Origin: CAWIJJ01 sp963836405
GTDB taxonomy: Bacteria > Acidobacteriota > Terriglobia > Bryobacterales > Bryobacteraceae
Reading direction: 5' to 3'
Assembly (NCBI GenBank): GCA_963836405.1
Contig: CAWIJL010000003.1
Span: forward strand, 62,001-126,000
Length of the DNA stretch: 64,000 nucleotides
In this document: positions 36,629 to 44,416 of the stretch, one piece after another
How the letters are laid out: each line of letters begins with the position of its first letter
Numbering within the stretch: position 1 is the stretch's first letter
The notes under the pieces: model-generated
The model's database searches: none
What the model saw: only the letters and a program-made list of their open reading frames with translations
What the model was told of the DNA's origin: nothing
Made by a program: the position numbers and the translations under genes

Positions 36629-36997
36629 TTACTCGAATTCCCAAGTGCGGAACCGGTGCTGGTGGGCGGACATATCGACGCGTTTGCCGGCGAATCGGAC
36701 GCCTTCCATTTCGAGGCGCATGCGCTGCTCCATGCCGGCCTCGAACTTGAGTTTGATCTCGCCGCCGGCGCCCACGACGCGCTGCCAGGGCAGGCCCTCA
36801 TGCGTGCGGCGGAGCAGCGAAGCCACGTGCCGGTGATAAAGAGGATAGCCAGCCGCCGCGGCCACCTGGCCGTAGGTGGCAACCTTGCCTTTGGGAATCT
36901 GCCGGATCGCCTTTTTGAAAGCGGCGTCGCGCTGGCCGCTCTTCGGGGCGCGCTCGATGCGGCGCAAAACTTCGCGCGGCGCGGGTGGACGCTTCAT
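36629..36997 (-). CDS. alkyltransferase-like (Atl) DNA-binding protein
   Basis: A 122-residue protein with the fold of the MGMT C-terminal domain: IPKGKVATYGQVAAAAG (helix-turn-helix) and LPWQRVVGAGGEIKL. The alkyl-accepting PCHR cysteine motif is replaced by PWQR, which is the signature of Atl proteins. They bind O6-alkylguanine and flag it for nucleotide excision repair without repairing it. It overlaps the tag gene by four bases, so two alkylation-damage genes form one unit. Confidence 0.85.
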   Translation of the reverse strand: MKRPPAPREVLRRIERAPKSGQRDAAFKKAIRQIPKGKVATYGQVAAAAGYPLYHRHVASLLRRTHEGLPWQRVVGAGGEIKLKFEAGMEQRMRLEMEGVRFAGKRVDMSAHQHRFRTWEFE

Positions 36998-37569
36998 CGA
37001 ATCTCCCGATGGCGGAAACAGCTCACCAGGTGGTCGTTCACCATGCCGGTGGCCTGCATGAAGGCATAACAGATGGTGGACCCGACGAAGGTGAAACCGC
37101 GCTTCCCCAAGTCCTTGCTCATGGCGTCGGACTGCGGGGTCCGCACCGGCACCTGGGCGGGCTCGCGCCAGCGATTTCGGACGGGACGGCCGTCCGTGAA
37201 GCGCCAGATGTAGGCGTCGAAGCTGCCGAACTCTTTTTGGATCGCGAGAAAGGCTTTCGCATTGCGGACCGAGGCGGCCACCTTGAGGCGGTTGCGGACG
37301 ATGCCGGGATTCTGGAGCAGCACCGCCAGCCGGGCTTCATCGTAGCGGGAGACCTTGCGCGGGTCGAAGCGGTCGAATGCGGTGCGGTACGCGGGCCGCT
37401 TGCGCAGAATGGTGGACCAGCTCAGCCCGGCCTGGGCGCCCTCCAGGATGAGGAATTCGAACCAGACACGATCGTCGGCGACGGGCACACCCCATTCCTC
37501 ATCGTGGTAGGCGATGGAGAGATCGTCGCGGGCCCATTCGCAGCGGCGGCTAGGGACACTTGCCGGCAT
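36994..37569 (-). CDS. tag: DNA-3-methyladenine glycosylase I
   Basis: A 191-residue base-excision glycosylase that removes 3-methyladenine. The zinc ligands are visible as the N-terminal Cys in RRCEWA with His in AYHDEEWG, and the C-terminal His and Cys in HLVSCFRH. GLSWSTILRKRPAYRTAF and FTFVGSTICYAFMQATGMVN are typical. It overlaps the atl-like gene downstream and, at its start, the end of the secreted protein gene by 20 bases, so all three may be cotranscribed. Confidence 0.93.
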   Translation of the reverse strand: MPASVPSRRCEWARDDLSIAYHDEEWGVPVADDRVWFEFLILEGAQAGLSWSTILRKRPAYRTAFDRFDPRKVSRYDEARLAVLLQNPGIVRNRLKVAASVRNAKAFLAIQKEFGSFDAYIWRFTDGRPVRNRWREPAQVPVRTPQSDAMSKDLGKRGFTFVGSTICYAFMQATGMVNDHLVSCFRHREIR

Positions 37570-38737
37570 TCAGGAGTCCGTTCTCCACCGACAGCAGAAC
37601 GCATCCCGGCGCGACCTTTTCGAGTACCAGACCATTCCAGTAGAGGGTAGCATCCGCCCAGGCCGGCGGGATGGTAACCCGCATTTCCTTGACGGTGCGG
37701 CTGGCAATCTGGATCACTTTTTCGGCGGGCAGGTACTGTCCCTGCACGCGCGCGGTGACCACCGGTTCGCGGCGCGGAACCACCACCCGGGTTTCGATGC
37801 GAACGCGATGCTTGCCGCGCTCCACGGTGACCACGGCGGGCTTCTCCTCGGTATAGGCCGCGATTGTCTGCATGAGCTGGCGCGGCCCTTCGATGGGCCG
37901 GCCATCGAGGGCCACAAGGCGGTCGTTCACCTTGAGGGGCCCCTTGTACTTCGGGGGCAGGGCGGAGACGAGAACGCCCGGTCCGGGATCGCTCGCCGGA
38001 TAGCTGAACGCACCCAGGTCCAGCACCGCGCCCGAGCCAGGTGGGATGAGGGTCGAAGGGAGCACGTCGTTACGCTCCGCGGCGTCGAATGTCGTCATCC
38101 GGATCCAGTAGCAGCCGGCGAAGGTGGGCGCGTTGGTTTCGCAATCGACGCTCATCGGGAACGCCTCGCGCCGGTGGCTTTGCAGCCAGGCGGCGAGGGC
38201 GGCATCGGTGAACCCGGCCGGGGCCTGCACGGTGAGGGGAACACCCGCGGCCTTCAGCTTGGCCGTTGTGGCCGGGGCTTCGGGGGCGGCGGTTACCCAC
38301 AACAAAGGCACGTTGGCGAAATTGGCGGCGAAGATGCGGTCCGAATCGATGGCGGGTTGGAGCGGGCCTTCGATGGCTACGGCCGCGGCCCAAAGATCGG
38401 GCAGTCGGGAAATGGTGTAGAGAACGGCGGCCGATGCGGGTCCGCGGCCGGCCAGGTAAATGCGCTCGGGATCGGCGGCGCCGCTTTCGATGGCCTGCTT
38501 CACGGCGGCGTCGACGGCGAGGGCGCGCTGGTCGGGCGAAGGGGTGGGCGGGGCGGCGGGGACGATGACGTGAAAGTTGGCGGCTTTGGCCCAGGCCTCC
38601 CACTGCGCGGCATCACCGGCATCGACCACGGCGATGGAGGGCAGCGGCCCGGTCTGCGGCCGGACCCGAGCGGGCGCAATCAGGCTAATTGCGGCGCAGG
38701 CGAGAACGAATTTTCTTGATGAGGCTTTCGATCTCAT
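37550..38737 (-). CDS. exported alpha/beta-hydrolase-like protein with PDZ-like domain
   Basis: A 395-residue protein. A signal-like segment (FVLACAAISLIAPARV) is followed by an alpha/beta-hydrolase-like region (PERIYLAGRGPASAAVLYTI, where the usual nucleophile elbow GxSxG reads GRGPA, so activity is doubtful). A PDZ-like stretch follows (KVNDRLVALDGRPIEGPRQL) and then a beta-rich C-terminus. It may be a binding protein rather than an enzyme. Its 5' end overlaps the small exported protein by 53 bases and its 3' end overlaps tag. Confidence 0.55.
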   Translation of the reverse strand: MRSKASSRKFVLACAAISLIAPARVRPQTGPLPSIAVVDAGDAAQWEAWAKAANFHVIVPAAPPTPSPDQRALAVDAAVKQAIESGAADPERIYLAGRGPASAAVLYTISRLPDLWAAAVAIEGPLQPAIDSDRIFAANFANVPLLWVTAAPEAPATTAKLKAAGVPLTVQAPAGFTDAALAAWLQSHRREAFPMSVDCETNAPTFAGCYWIRMTTFDAAERNDVLPSTLIPPGSGAVLDLGAFSYPASDPGPGVLVSALPPKYKGPLKVNDRLVALDGRPIEGPRQLMQTIAAYTEEKPAVVTVERGKHRVRIETRVVVPRREPVVTARVQGQYLPAEKVIQIASRTVKEMRVTIPPAWADATLYWNGLVLEKVAPGCVLLSVENGLLNAGKCP

Positions 38738-39023
38738 CGCTGGTCTTCAAACTGGAAACAGAGATCACGTAGCGGTCGTTCTTCTCGAGTTCCTGCTGGA
38801 GCTCTTCGGAGAGTTCCACCAATCGTGCAACATCCTTGAGATTGGCTTCGTGTTCGGCCTTGAGGATTTCGTCCCGCTGTAGTTTGCCGTTGGGCAGGCG
38901 CACATCGCGCTGTGCGTTAACCGGTTCCTGCGCGGGGCGAGCGGCGGCGCCCTCATAGGCGTCGAATGTCAGTAAGGCAGCCGCGGCGAGGGCCGGCAAC
39001 ATCGGGCCGATGCGGTATTTCAT
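38685..39023 (-). CDS. small exported helical protein
   Basis: A 112-residue protein with a signal-like N-terminus (GPMLPALAAAALLTFDAYEG) and a helical, charged rest (RDEILKAEHEANLKDVARLV, ELSEELQQELEKNDRYVISV) that may form a coiled coil. No family recognised. The 3' end overlaps the next gene by 53 bases in another frame, an unusually long overlap, so one of the two starts may be wrong. Confidence 0.5.
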   Translation of the reverse strand: MKYRIGPMLPALAAAALLTFDAYEGAAARPAQEPVNAQRDVRLPNGKLQRDEILKAEHEANLKDVARLVELSEELQQELEKNDRYVISVSSLKTSDEIESLIKKIRSRLRRN

Positions 39024-39850
39024 AGGACGTCCCTGCCACCATCATAGCCAATGGCGCAGGTGATTCAGTTCCGCTATCCGGCTTTCGCGCCGGAGACGGC
39101 GACTGCCAAACACGAATACGAGGCGCCGTTTTTTCCACAGAAAATCAAAGCGCGAATGCCTCCAAGACGCTGATAGGGAAGCAAATAAAATGTGAGGAAA
39201 AATGGTGAATCCGCGCACGGAAAGGTCTTGACGATTCCGTTACAGGGGAGCATAGTGGAGGAGGTTCCAAGAGGTTTGAGGAACAGCAAGCCTCCGGAAA
39301 CGTAGCGAACCAGGAACGATGATCCGTAGCCGACGCACTAGTGATAGAAACCGGCAGCGGGGAGCGAGAGGAGATCGGGCGGGTTCGGAAGGCGGGTTGA
39401 ACTTGCAGCGGAGCCGGTAGAACGCTTTGATCCCGAGGGAGGCAAGAGTCCCAGAGGGGAGTGGAGACCGGAAAGCGGCGAGTCGGTCTGGACGCGAAAG
39501 CTGCGACGGGCCTTAGCGTTGAAACAGCCCTTGCCGGGTGCAAACCGGGTCGGCTGTGGAGCGAAGGGCACACCGGGCAGTGGAAACGGACGGACTGAGA
39601 GCGAAGCATCAGGCTGGGAGCATTGACCCTGGAATGGTGGCGCAGAAATAGCGTTGCCGTCGCAGGCGAGCGAAAGGCCGATGCGAGCACTCGACCCCGA
39701 ATTGAAAGAGAAGCTGCGGCGAGCCGGGAGTATTGATCCGAAGGTTTGAGAAACCGACCTTCGCGGAGCACAACGGCGAAACGTCCGGCGCTTTCAATTT
39801 GCAATGTTCAGGGCCGGGCATGCCGGCGGTGAACAAGGCTGTGAATCGGG
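39024..39850. other. 827-base region without a gene; purine-rich, hairpin-containing
   Basis: No plausible protein is encoded here. A minus-strand frame is open for 219 codons, but its Ser/Pro/Arg-rich translation looks like a shadow. From about 39160 to 39740 the plus strand is strongly purine-rich and contains RNA-like features: GC-GAAA-GC at 39494-39501, a nested hairpin between CAGCC (39525-39529) and GGCTG (39552-39556), and a diverged direct repeat, GGGAGCATTGACCC (39616-39629) and GGGAGTATTGATCC (39726-39739). This composition resembles a structured RNA or a repeat element; neither is proven. Confidence 0.4.
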
Positions 39851-40567
39851 TCACTTGGAACCATTTTCTTTTTGCGCCCACTCGAAGTCGGCCACCAGGG
39901 GCAGATGGTCCGACGCCACCAGCGAACGTAGCGTGCGATGAACGCACAGCTTCTCCATGCGCAGGGCCGGATCGTAATAGATGTGATCCAGGTGCAGAAA
40001 GGGCAGCACGCCGGGATAGGTCCGGGACCGGCGCAGGTGGAGGCGCAGGTCCGCGCTTTCGAGATGCGATCGGAGCAGCCGGGTCGCGAGGCCGGTGGTC
40101 CACTCGTTGAAATCGCCCAGCACCACTCGGGGAGCGCCGAGAGCGGCATCGCACAGCAGGTCCGGAGCGATCAATTTGCGCCCTTGCGTTCTGCGCTCGA
40201 TTAGCGCGGTGCCCAGATGCACGTTGAAGATGTGGAGCAGTTTCTCTCCGGCCAGCGCGACGTCGGCGCGAAGGCAGCCGCGCTCTTCCCGCCCGCGCAC
40301 GCTCAGGTCGTAATTGCGGATGGAGCGGATCGGGAAGCGGCTCAGCACAACATTGCCGTAGCCGTAGCCGCGGTGCCGCCGGTTTTCACCCAAAGCGAAG
40401 CACAGGCCGAGCTCGGAGGAAATCGCCTCCGCCTGGTGCGCCAGCACCTCCTGCAAGGCGATGATGTCGGCTCCCACCTCGCGCAGCACGGCGGCGATGC
40501 GGGCCGTATTGGTGCGCCCGTCCATGCCGCGGCACTTGTGAACGTTATACGTGACGACGCGCAGCAT
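39851..40567 (-). CDS. endonuclease/exonuclease/phosphatase-family hydrolase
   Basis: A 238-residue metal-dependent phosphoesterase. It begins MLRVVTYNVHKCRGMDGR, with IIALQEV (metal-binding Glu), VLGDFNEW (Asp/Asn) and the C-terminal SDHLPLVADF (Asp/His). These mark an active EEP enzyme; DNA, sphingolipid or phosphoinositide-like substrates are all possible. ATG 40567 overlaps the stop of the PLD-family gene by one base, so both are one operon; the longer open frame upstream belongs to the frameshifted PLD gene. Confidence 0.85.
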   Translation of the reverse strand: MLRVVTYNVHKCRGMDGRTNTARIAAVLREVGADIIALQEVLAHQAEAISSELGLCFALGENRRHRGYGYGNVVLSRFPIRSIRNYDLSVRGREERGCLRADVALAGEKLLHIFNVHLGTALIERRTQGRKLIAPDLLCDAALGAPRVVLGDFNEWTTGLATRLLRSHLESADLRLHLRRSRTYPGVLPFLHLDHIYYDPALRMEKLCVHRTLRSLVASDHLPLVADFEWAQKENGSK

Positions 40568-41848
40568 CACTCCTGCCGCTCGAGAATCCAACCCAGCCAT
40601 TCGTGGATGCGCTCGAAGGGCGAGCGGCGCCGCCACTCCGAGTAAGTGATGCGGCGGGAGTGTGCGCAGGTCCTCCTGGAAATCCAGCTCCATCCGCGCG
40701 GCGAGGCCCTCGTCGTGCGCCGCCAGGTTCACTTCGTCGTTGATTCCGAATGAGCGGAAATCGAAATTGGTGGAGCCCACCACCGTCCACAAAGCCATCC
40801 ACCACCAGCGACTTTGTATGGATCATGGATGGCTGGTATTCGTAGATCTGGGCGCCGGCCTGGAGCAGGTCGCCATAGAGCCTGCGGCTCGAACGGCGCG
40901 TGAGCAGATGGTCGCTGTGCTTTCCGGGAACGATGATCTTCAAATCGACGCCGCGCGTTTGCATGGCCCGCACCAGTTCGCAGCGGGCGCTGCGATCCGG
41001 CAGAAAATAAGGCGTGGTCATGTGGATGCTGCGTCCGGCAGAGGCGATCAGCGTCTGGTAGAGCATGCGGGCGCGGGTCGCATGGCCGGCCGGTGGGAGT
41101 GCTGTCGATGACCATGGCCATCATGCCGCCCGAGGCCGGTTCGCGGCGGTAATACTTCGCGCCGGCCACCAGTTCCCCGGAGGCCTCCAGCCAGTTCTCG
41201 GCGAACATGGATTGCAGGCTGGCCACGGCCTTGCCTTCCACGCGGAACATGGTGTCGCGCCACCGCTTGTGGCGCTTCCTGTTTTTGTACCAGTGATCGG
41301 CGATGCCCGCGCCGCCGATGAAGCCGACGGTGCCGTCAACCACCAGCAATTCGCGGTGAGTCCGGTTATTGAAGCGCATCAGGGTGTACCAGCGCAGGGG
41401 CGCGTGCCAGGCCACCTGGCCGCCGGCTTCGGTGAGGCCGCGGAAAGTCCCAGCTCCAGGTGTTGAAGCTGCCCACCGCGTCCAGAACCACCCTGACTTC
41501 GACTCCCGCCCGGGCGCGTTCGGTCAGCGCCTGGATGAAGCGGCCGGCGATCTCGCCCTTTTGAAAGATGTACGCTTCGAGCGAGATGTGACTTTCGGCG
41601 CGGCCGATGGCTTCGAGCTCGGCTTCATAAAAGGCATCGCCGTTGGTGAGCACTTCGATGTGGGTGTCGTGATGCGGCTCGGAATCGGAAACCGCCGCCA
41701 GGACGCAGGCGAAGTCTTCCGAATCGAGCGGCTCGGAGAGCGGCTGTGCAATCCGGTACTTCAGGTCCGGGCCGAAGAACGCCAGCAACAGGATCAGCGC
41801 CTGCAACGCAATGCCCGTGATACTGATCACGAGCAGGAATGTCTCCAT
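40567..41848 (-). CDS. phospholipase D-family protein (cardiolipin synthase-like), interrupted by four frameshifts
   Basis: The pieces in order give a typical cardiolipin synthase-like protein: an N-terminal membrane helix (VISITGIALQALILLLAFFG), then VLTNGDAFYEAELEAIGRAE, SLEAYIFQKGEIAG and a first PLD motif read as HRELLVVDG, a linker with the second half (TPYFLPDRSARCELVRAMQ), the second PLD motif HTKSLVVDG, and GSTNFDFRSFGINDEVNL. Four +1 shifts (near 41450, 41095, 40795 and 40650) break the frame. Removing one base at each gives about 425 residues ending EWLGWILERQE. The first motif has Glu where HxK is expected, although the second is canonical. Substrate may be phosphatidylglycerol, but this is not certain. 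Confidence 0.75.
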
Positions 41849-41998
41849 CGGTTGCGGAACCTCCCGGACTCACGGGCACGCGAAGTTCCAATCGGGCGCG
41901 GAGCGTGCGTGGATTGACGGCAGACGAACGGGTTTGCAAAGCCGGCTGTAAAGGGCAAGTGTGCTAGGGTATTGATTTCAGCTTTCCAAGGGGGGTGG

Positions 41999-42277
41999 AT
42001 GGAGGCGCTGGGCTTGATCGAAACCAGAGGGCTTGACCGGAGCTGTCGAGGCCGCCGATGCCATGGTGAAGACCGCCAACGTGGTGCTGGCCGGAAGGGA
42101 ATTCGTCGGCGGAGGATTGGTTTGCGTGACGATCCGCGGGGACGTCGGCGCGGTGAGGGCCGCCACCGAAGCCGGTGCCGCCGCCGCTCGCAGAGTTGGT
42201 GAACTGGTCGCGGTGCACGTCATTCCCCAGCCGACGAGGAAGTGGAACGGAACTTCCCGGGGGGCCTGAAGAAGTAA
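41999..42277 (+). CDS. bacterial microcompartment shell protein (BMC-H), two frameshifts
   Basis: Read through two single-base shifts the gene encodes a 92-residue hexameric shell protein of the PduA/EutM/CcmK type: MEALGLIETRGL, then after a +1 shift near 42039 TGAVEAADAMVKTANVVLAG, REFVGGGLVCVTIRGDVGAV and ATEAGAAAARRVGELVAVHV, and after a compensating -1 shift near 42231 the tail EEVERNFPGG. The start ATG 41999 has a strong AAGGGGGG site. It lies five bases before the aldehyde dehydrogenase, which has an encapsulation-like tail. Such proteins tile the facets of protein shells that enclose aldehyde-producing pathways. No pentameric BMC-P or other shell gene is in the window. Confidence 0.8.
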
Positions 42278-42281
42278 ACCG

Positions 42282-43910
42282 ATGCTTCAGGACAAAGACC
42301 TCCTGTCGATCCAGGAGGTTCGCACCAAAGTCGATCGCGCGTTTGCCGCCTGGCAGAAATTCAGAGCCTTCAACCAGGAGCAGGTGGACTCCATCGTGGA
42401 GCGGATGGGCGCGGCCGCTCGAGCCAACGCGAGACACCTGGCCGAACTGGCGGTGCAGGAAACCGGATACGGCAACGCTCCCGATAAGTATGTCAAGAAC
42501 CTGCTGGCGGCGGACTGGCTGCCGCGCCGCATGCGCGGCATGAAGACGATCGGCGTGCTGCGCGAAATTCCCGAAGAGCGGATCGTGGAAATCGGCGTGC
42601 CGATGGGCGTGGTCGCGGCCATCCTGCCCACTACGAATCCCACCTCCACAGCCATTTACAAGATTCTGATTTCGTTGAAGGCGGGCAACTCCATTGTGTT
42701 GAGCCCGCACCCTCGCGCGCACGGCTGCACCTGCCAGACCGCGTCGGTTCTCTACCGCGCGGCGCTCGAAGCGGGCGCGCCCGAAGACATCATCCAGTGC
42801 GTGGATACGGCGACGCTCGAGGGCACCAGCGCGCTGATGCAGCACGAACGGGTCGGCGTCATTCTTTCTACGGGCGGCGCGGGCATTGTGAAGGCGGCAT
42901 ATTCGAGCGGCAAGCCGGCGTTCGGCGTCGGCCCGGGCAACGTTCCGGTGCTGGTGGACACTTCGGCGGATCTCGAAGACGCGATCGGGAAGATTGTCGC
43001 CGGGAAATCCTTCGACTACGGCACGGTCTGCTCGAGCGAACAGGCGATTGTGGCGGAGAAAGGACTGCGCGGTCGGATTCTGGAGCTGCTCCGTTCGCAG
43101 CGGGCCTACCTTTGCAACGAGGGACAGAAGGAAGCGCTGGGACGGCTGCTGATCACGAACAACTGGACCGTGAATCCGCAATGCGTGGGTCAGGCGCCCG
43201 GGAAGATCGCGCGCATGGCGGGATTCGAAGTTCCCTCGGATACGCGCATTCTGTGCGTGGAAATGAGCGGAGTCGGCAAGCAGCATCCGCTGTCCGCGGA
43301 AAAGCTGTCGCCGGTGTTGTCGCTGTATTTCGTGGAGAGTTACGAGGCGGCGCTCGATACCTGCTTTGCGCTGCTCAAGTTCGGGGGCGCGGGCCACACC
43401 GCGGCGATCTACTCGAATAACGATGCGCGCACGCGCGAGTACGCGATGCGTATGCCGGCCAACCGGGTGCTGGTGAACACGCCTGCGCCGCAGGGCTCGA
43501 CGGGGATCACGACCAACGTGTTTCCCTCGATGACGCTGGGCTGCGGCGCGGTGGCCGGAAACAGCACGTCGGACAATATCGGCCCGCAGCACCTGATCAA
43601 CATCAAGCGGCTGGCGTACGTGGTGAGGACGGCGCAGGAGGCCTTCGAAATGCCGCTCGAATACGGGCCGCCGGGCGCCGTGGCGGAGGACAACTCCGGG
43701 ACGGTGAATCGCGCTATGCTGGTCGCGGCAGTGGAACGCTATCTCGCCTCGCGTGGGATTACGGCCGAGCCAGCGCCCCCCGCGCCGGAGCCGAAACCGG
43801 CGGTATCGCGAGCTGTGGTCGCGAACATCGCGGCCGAAGTGGTCAGGGAACTGCTCTCGCGGGGCGCTGTGCCTGGTCCAGGCACGGATGGAAAAAGTGG
43901 GGATGGTTAA
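42282..43910 (+). CDS. CoA-acylating aldehyde dehydrogenase (EutE/PduP-like) with C-terminal encapsulation-like peptide
   Basis: A 542-residue enzyme of the AdhE/EutE/PduP group, which oxidises an aldehyde to its acyl-CoA with NAD. The catalytic thiol is Cys250 in DYGTVCSSEQ; ILPTTNPTSTAIYKILISLK and GGAGIVKAAYSSGKPA match the family's cofactor and loop regions, and the whole length is conserved. After the enzyme domain a proline-rich linker (AEPAPPAPEPKPA) leads to an amphipathic helix (VSRAVVANIAAEVVRELLSR), the layout of encapsulation peptides that direct cargo into microcompartments. With the BMC-H gene just upstream this is almost certainly BMC cargo. Which aldehyde it handles is unknown; no aldehyde-generating enzyme is adjacent. 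Confidence 0.85.
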   Translation: MLQDKDLLSIQEVRTKVDRAFAAWQKFRAFNQEQVDSIVERMGAAARANARHLAELAVQETGYGNAPDKYVKNLLAADWLPRRMRGMKTIGVLREIPEERIVEIGVPMGVVAAILPTTNPTSTAIYKILISLKAGNSIVLSPHPRAHGCTCQTASVLYRAALEAGAPEDIIQCVDTATLEGTSALMQHERVGVILSTGGAGIVKAAYSSGKPAFGVGPGNVPVLVDTSADLEDAIGKIVAGKSFDYGTVCSSEQAIVAEKGLRGRILELLRSQRAYLCNEGQKEALGRLLITNNWTVNPQCVGQAPGKIARMAGFEVPSDTRILCVEMSGVGKQHPLSAEKLSPVLSLYFVESYEAALDTCFALLKFGGAGHTAAIYSNNDARTREYAMRMPANRVLVNTPAPQGSTGITTNVFPSMTLGCGAVAGNSTSDNIGPQHLINIKRLAYVVRTAQEAFEMPLEYGPPGAVAEDNSGTVNRAMLVAAVERYLASRGITAEPAPPAPEPKPAVSRAVVANIAAEVVRELLSRGAVPGPGTDGKSGDG

Positions 43911-43912
43911 AA

Positions 43913-44416
43913 ATGAGGCATTGGAACGTGGATCTTAACCTGGATACATTGAAACGCGAAATCCTGGACTACCTGGAAGCCTCCGGCTTCGCCGTGTTCC
44001 ACAGCAGTCCGGGCAACATGGAAGGGATGCCGGCGGTGCTGTGGGATACGGAGCGCTATCCGGACTTTCACTCCTTCCTCGACGTGGCGCGGAAGACGGG
44101 CACAGCCATCGTGCTCTTCGCCACTTCGGAGTTCGATGCCGAAGAGATCGACGCCGTACTGGCCCAACTGGAGGACTGCGACTTTAGCCGGGAAGAGCGG
44201 CGCGAGTACGAATCGCGCCTGCGCGAAATGCGGATTTTCGCGGGTGTGACCTGCACCCTGGAACTGGCCTTCGACTACAACTCGCGACTGCACATTTATG
44301 AGGTGCAGCCCGACTGGTACGAGGAATTCCTCGGCATCGAAGACGAAGTCAGCGCGATGGTGATGGACGACGACGTGGATAACGACTCGCTGGGTGGGTA
44401 CTTCTCCAAGAATTAA
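43913..44416 (+). CDS. conserved hypothetical protein
   Basis: A 167-residue acidic cytosolic protein starting two bases after the aldehyde dehydrogenase and overlapping recJ by one base. Sequence features are NLDTLKREILDYLEASGFAV near the N-terminus and the strongly acidic end VMDDDVDNDS. No domain is recognised. The N-terminal half has no transmembrane segment, and the position could equally tie it to the BMC pair or to recJ. Confidence 0.55.
   Translation: MRHWNVDLNLDTLKREILDYLEASGFAVFHSSPGNMEGMPAVLWDTERYPDFHSFLDVARKTGTAIVLFATSEFDAEEIDAVLAQLEDCDFSREERREYESRLREMRIFAGVTCTLELAFDYNSRLHIYEVQPDWYEEFLGIEDEVSAMVMDDDVDNDSLGGYFSKN

Noticed and set aside
39145..39804. 219-codon minus-strand open frame
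   Set aside because: Ser/Pro/Arg-rich, shadow-like composition, no domain and no ribosome site. The opposite strand is purine-rich, which by itself keeps the minus frame open.
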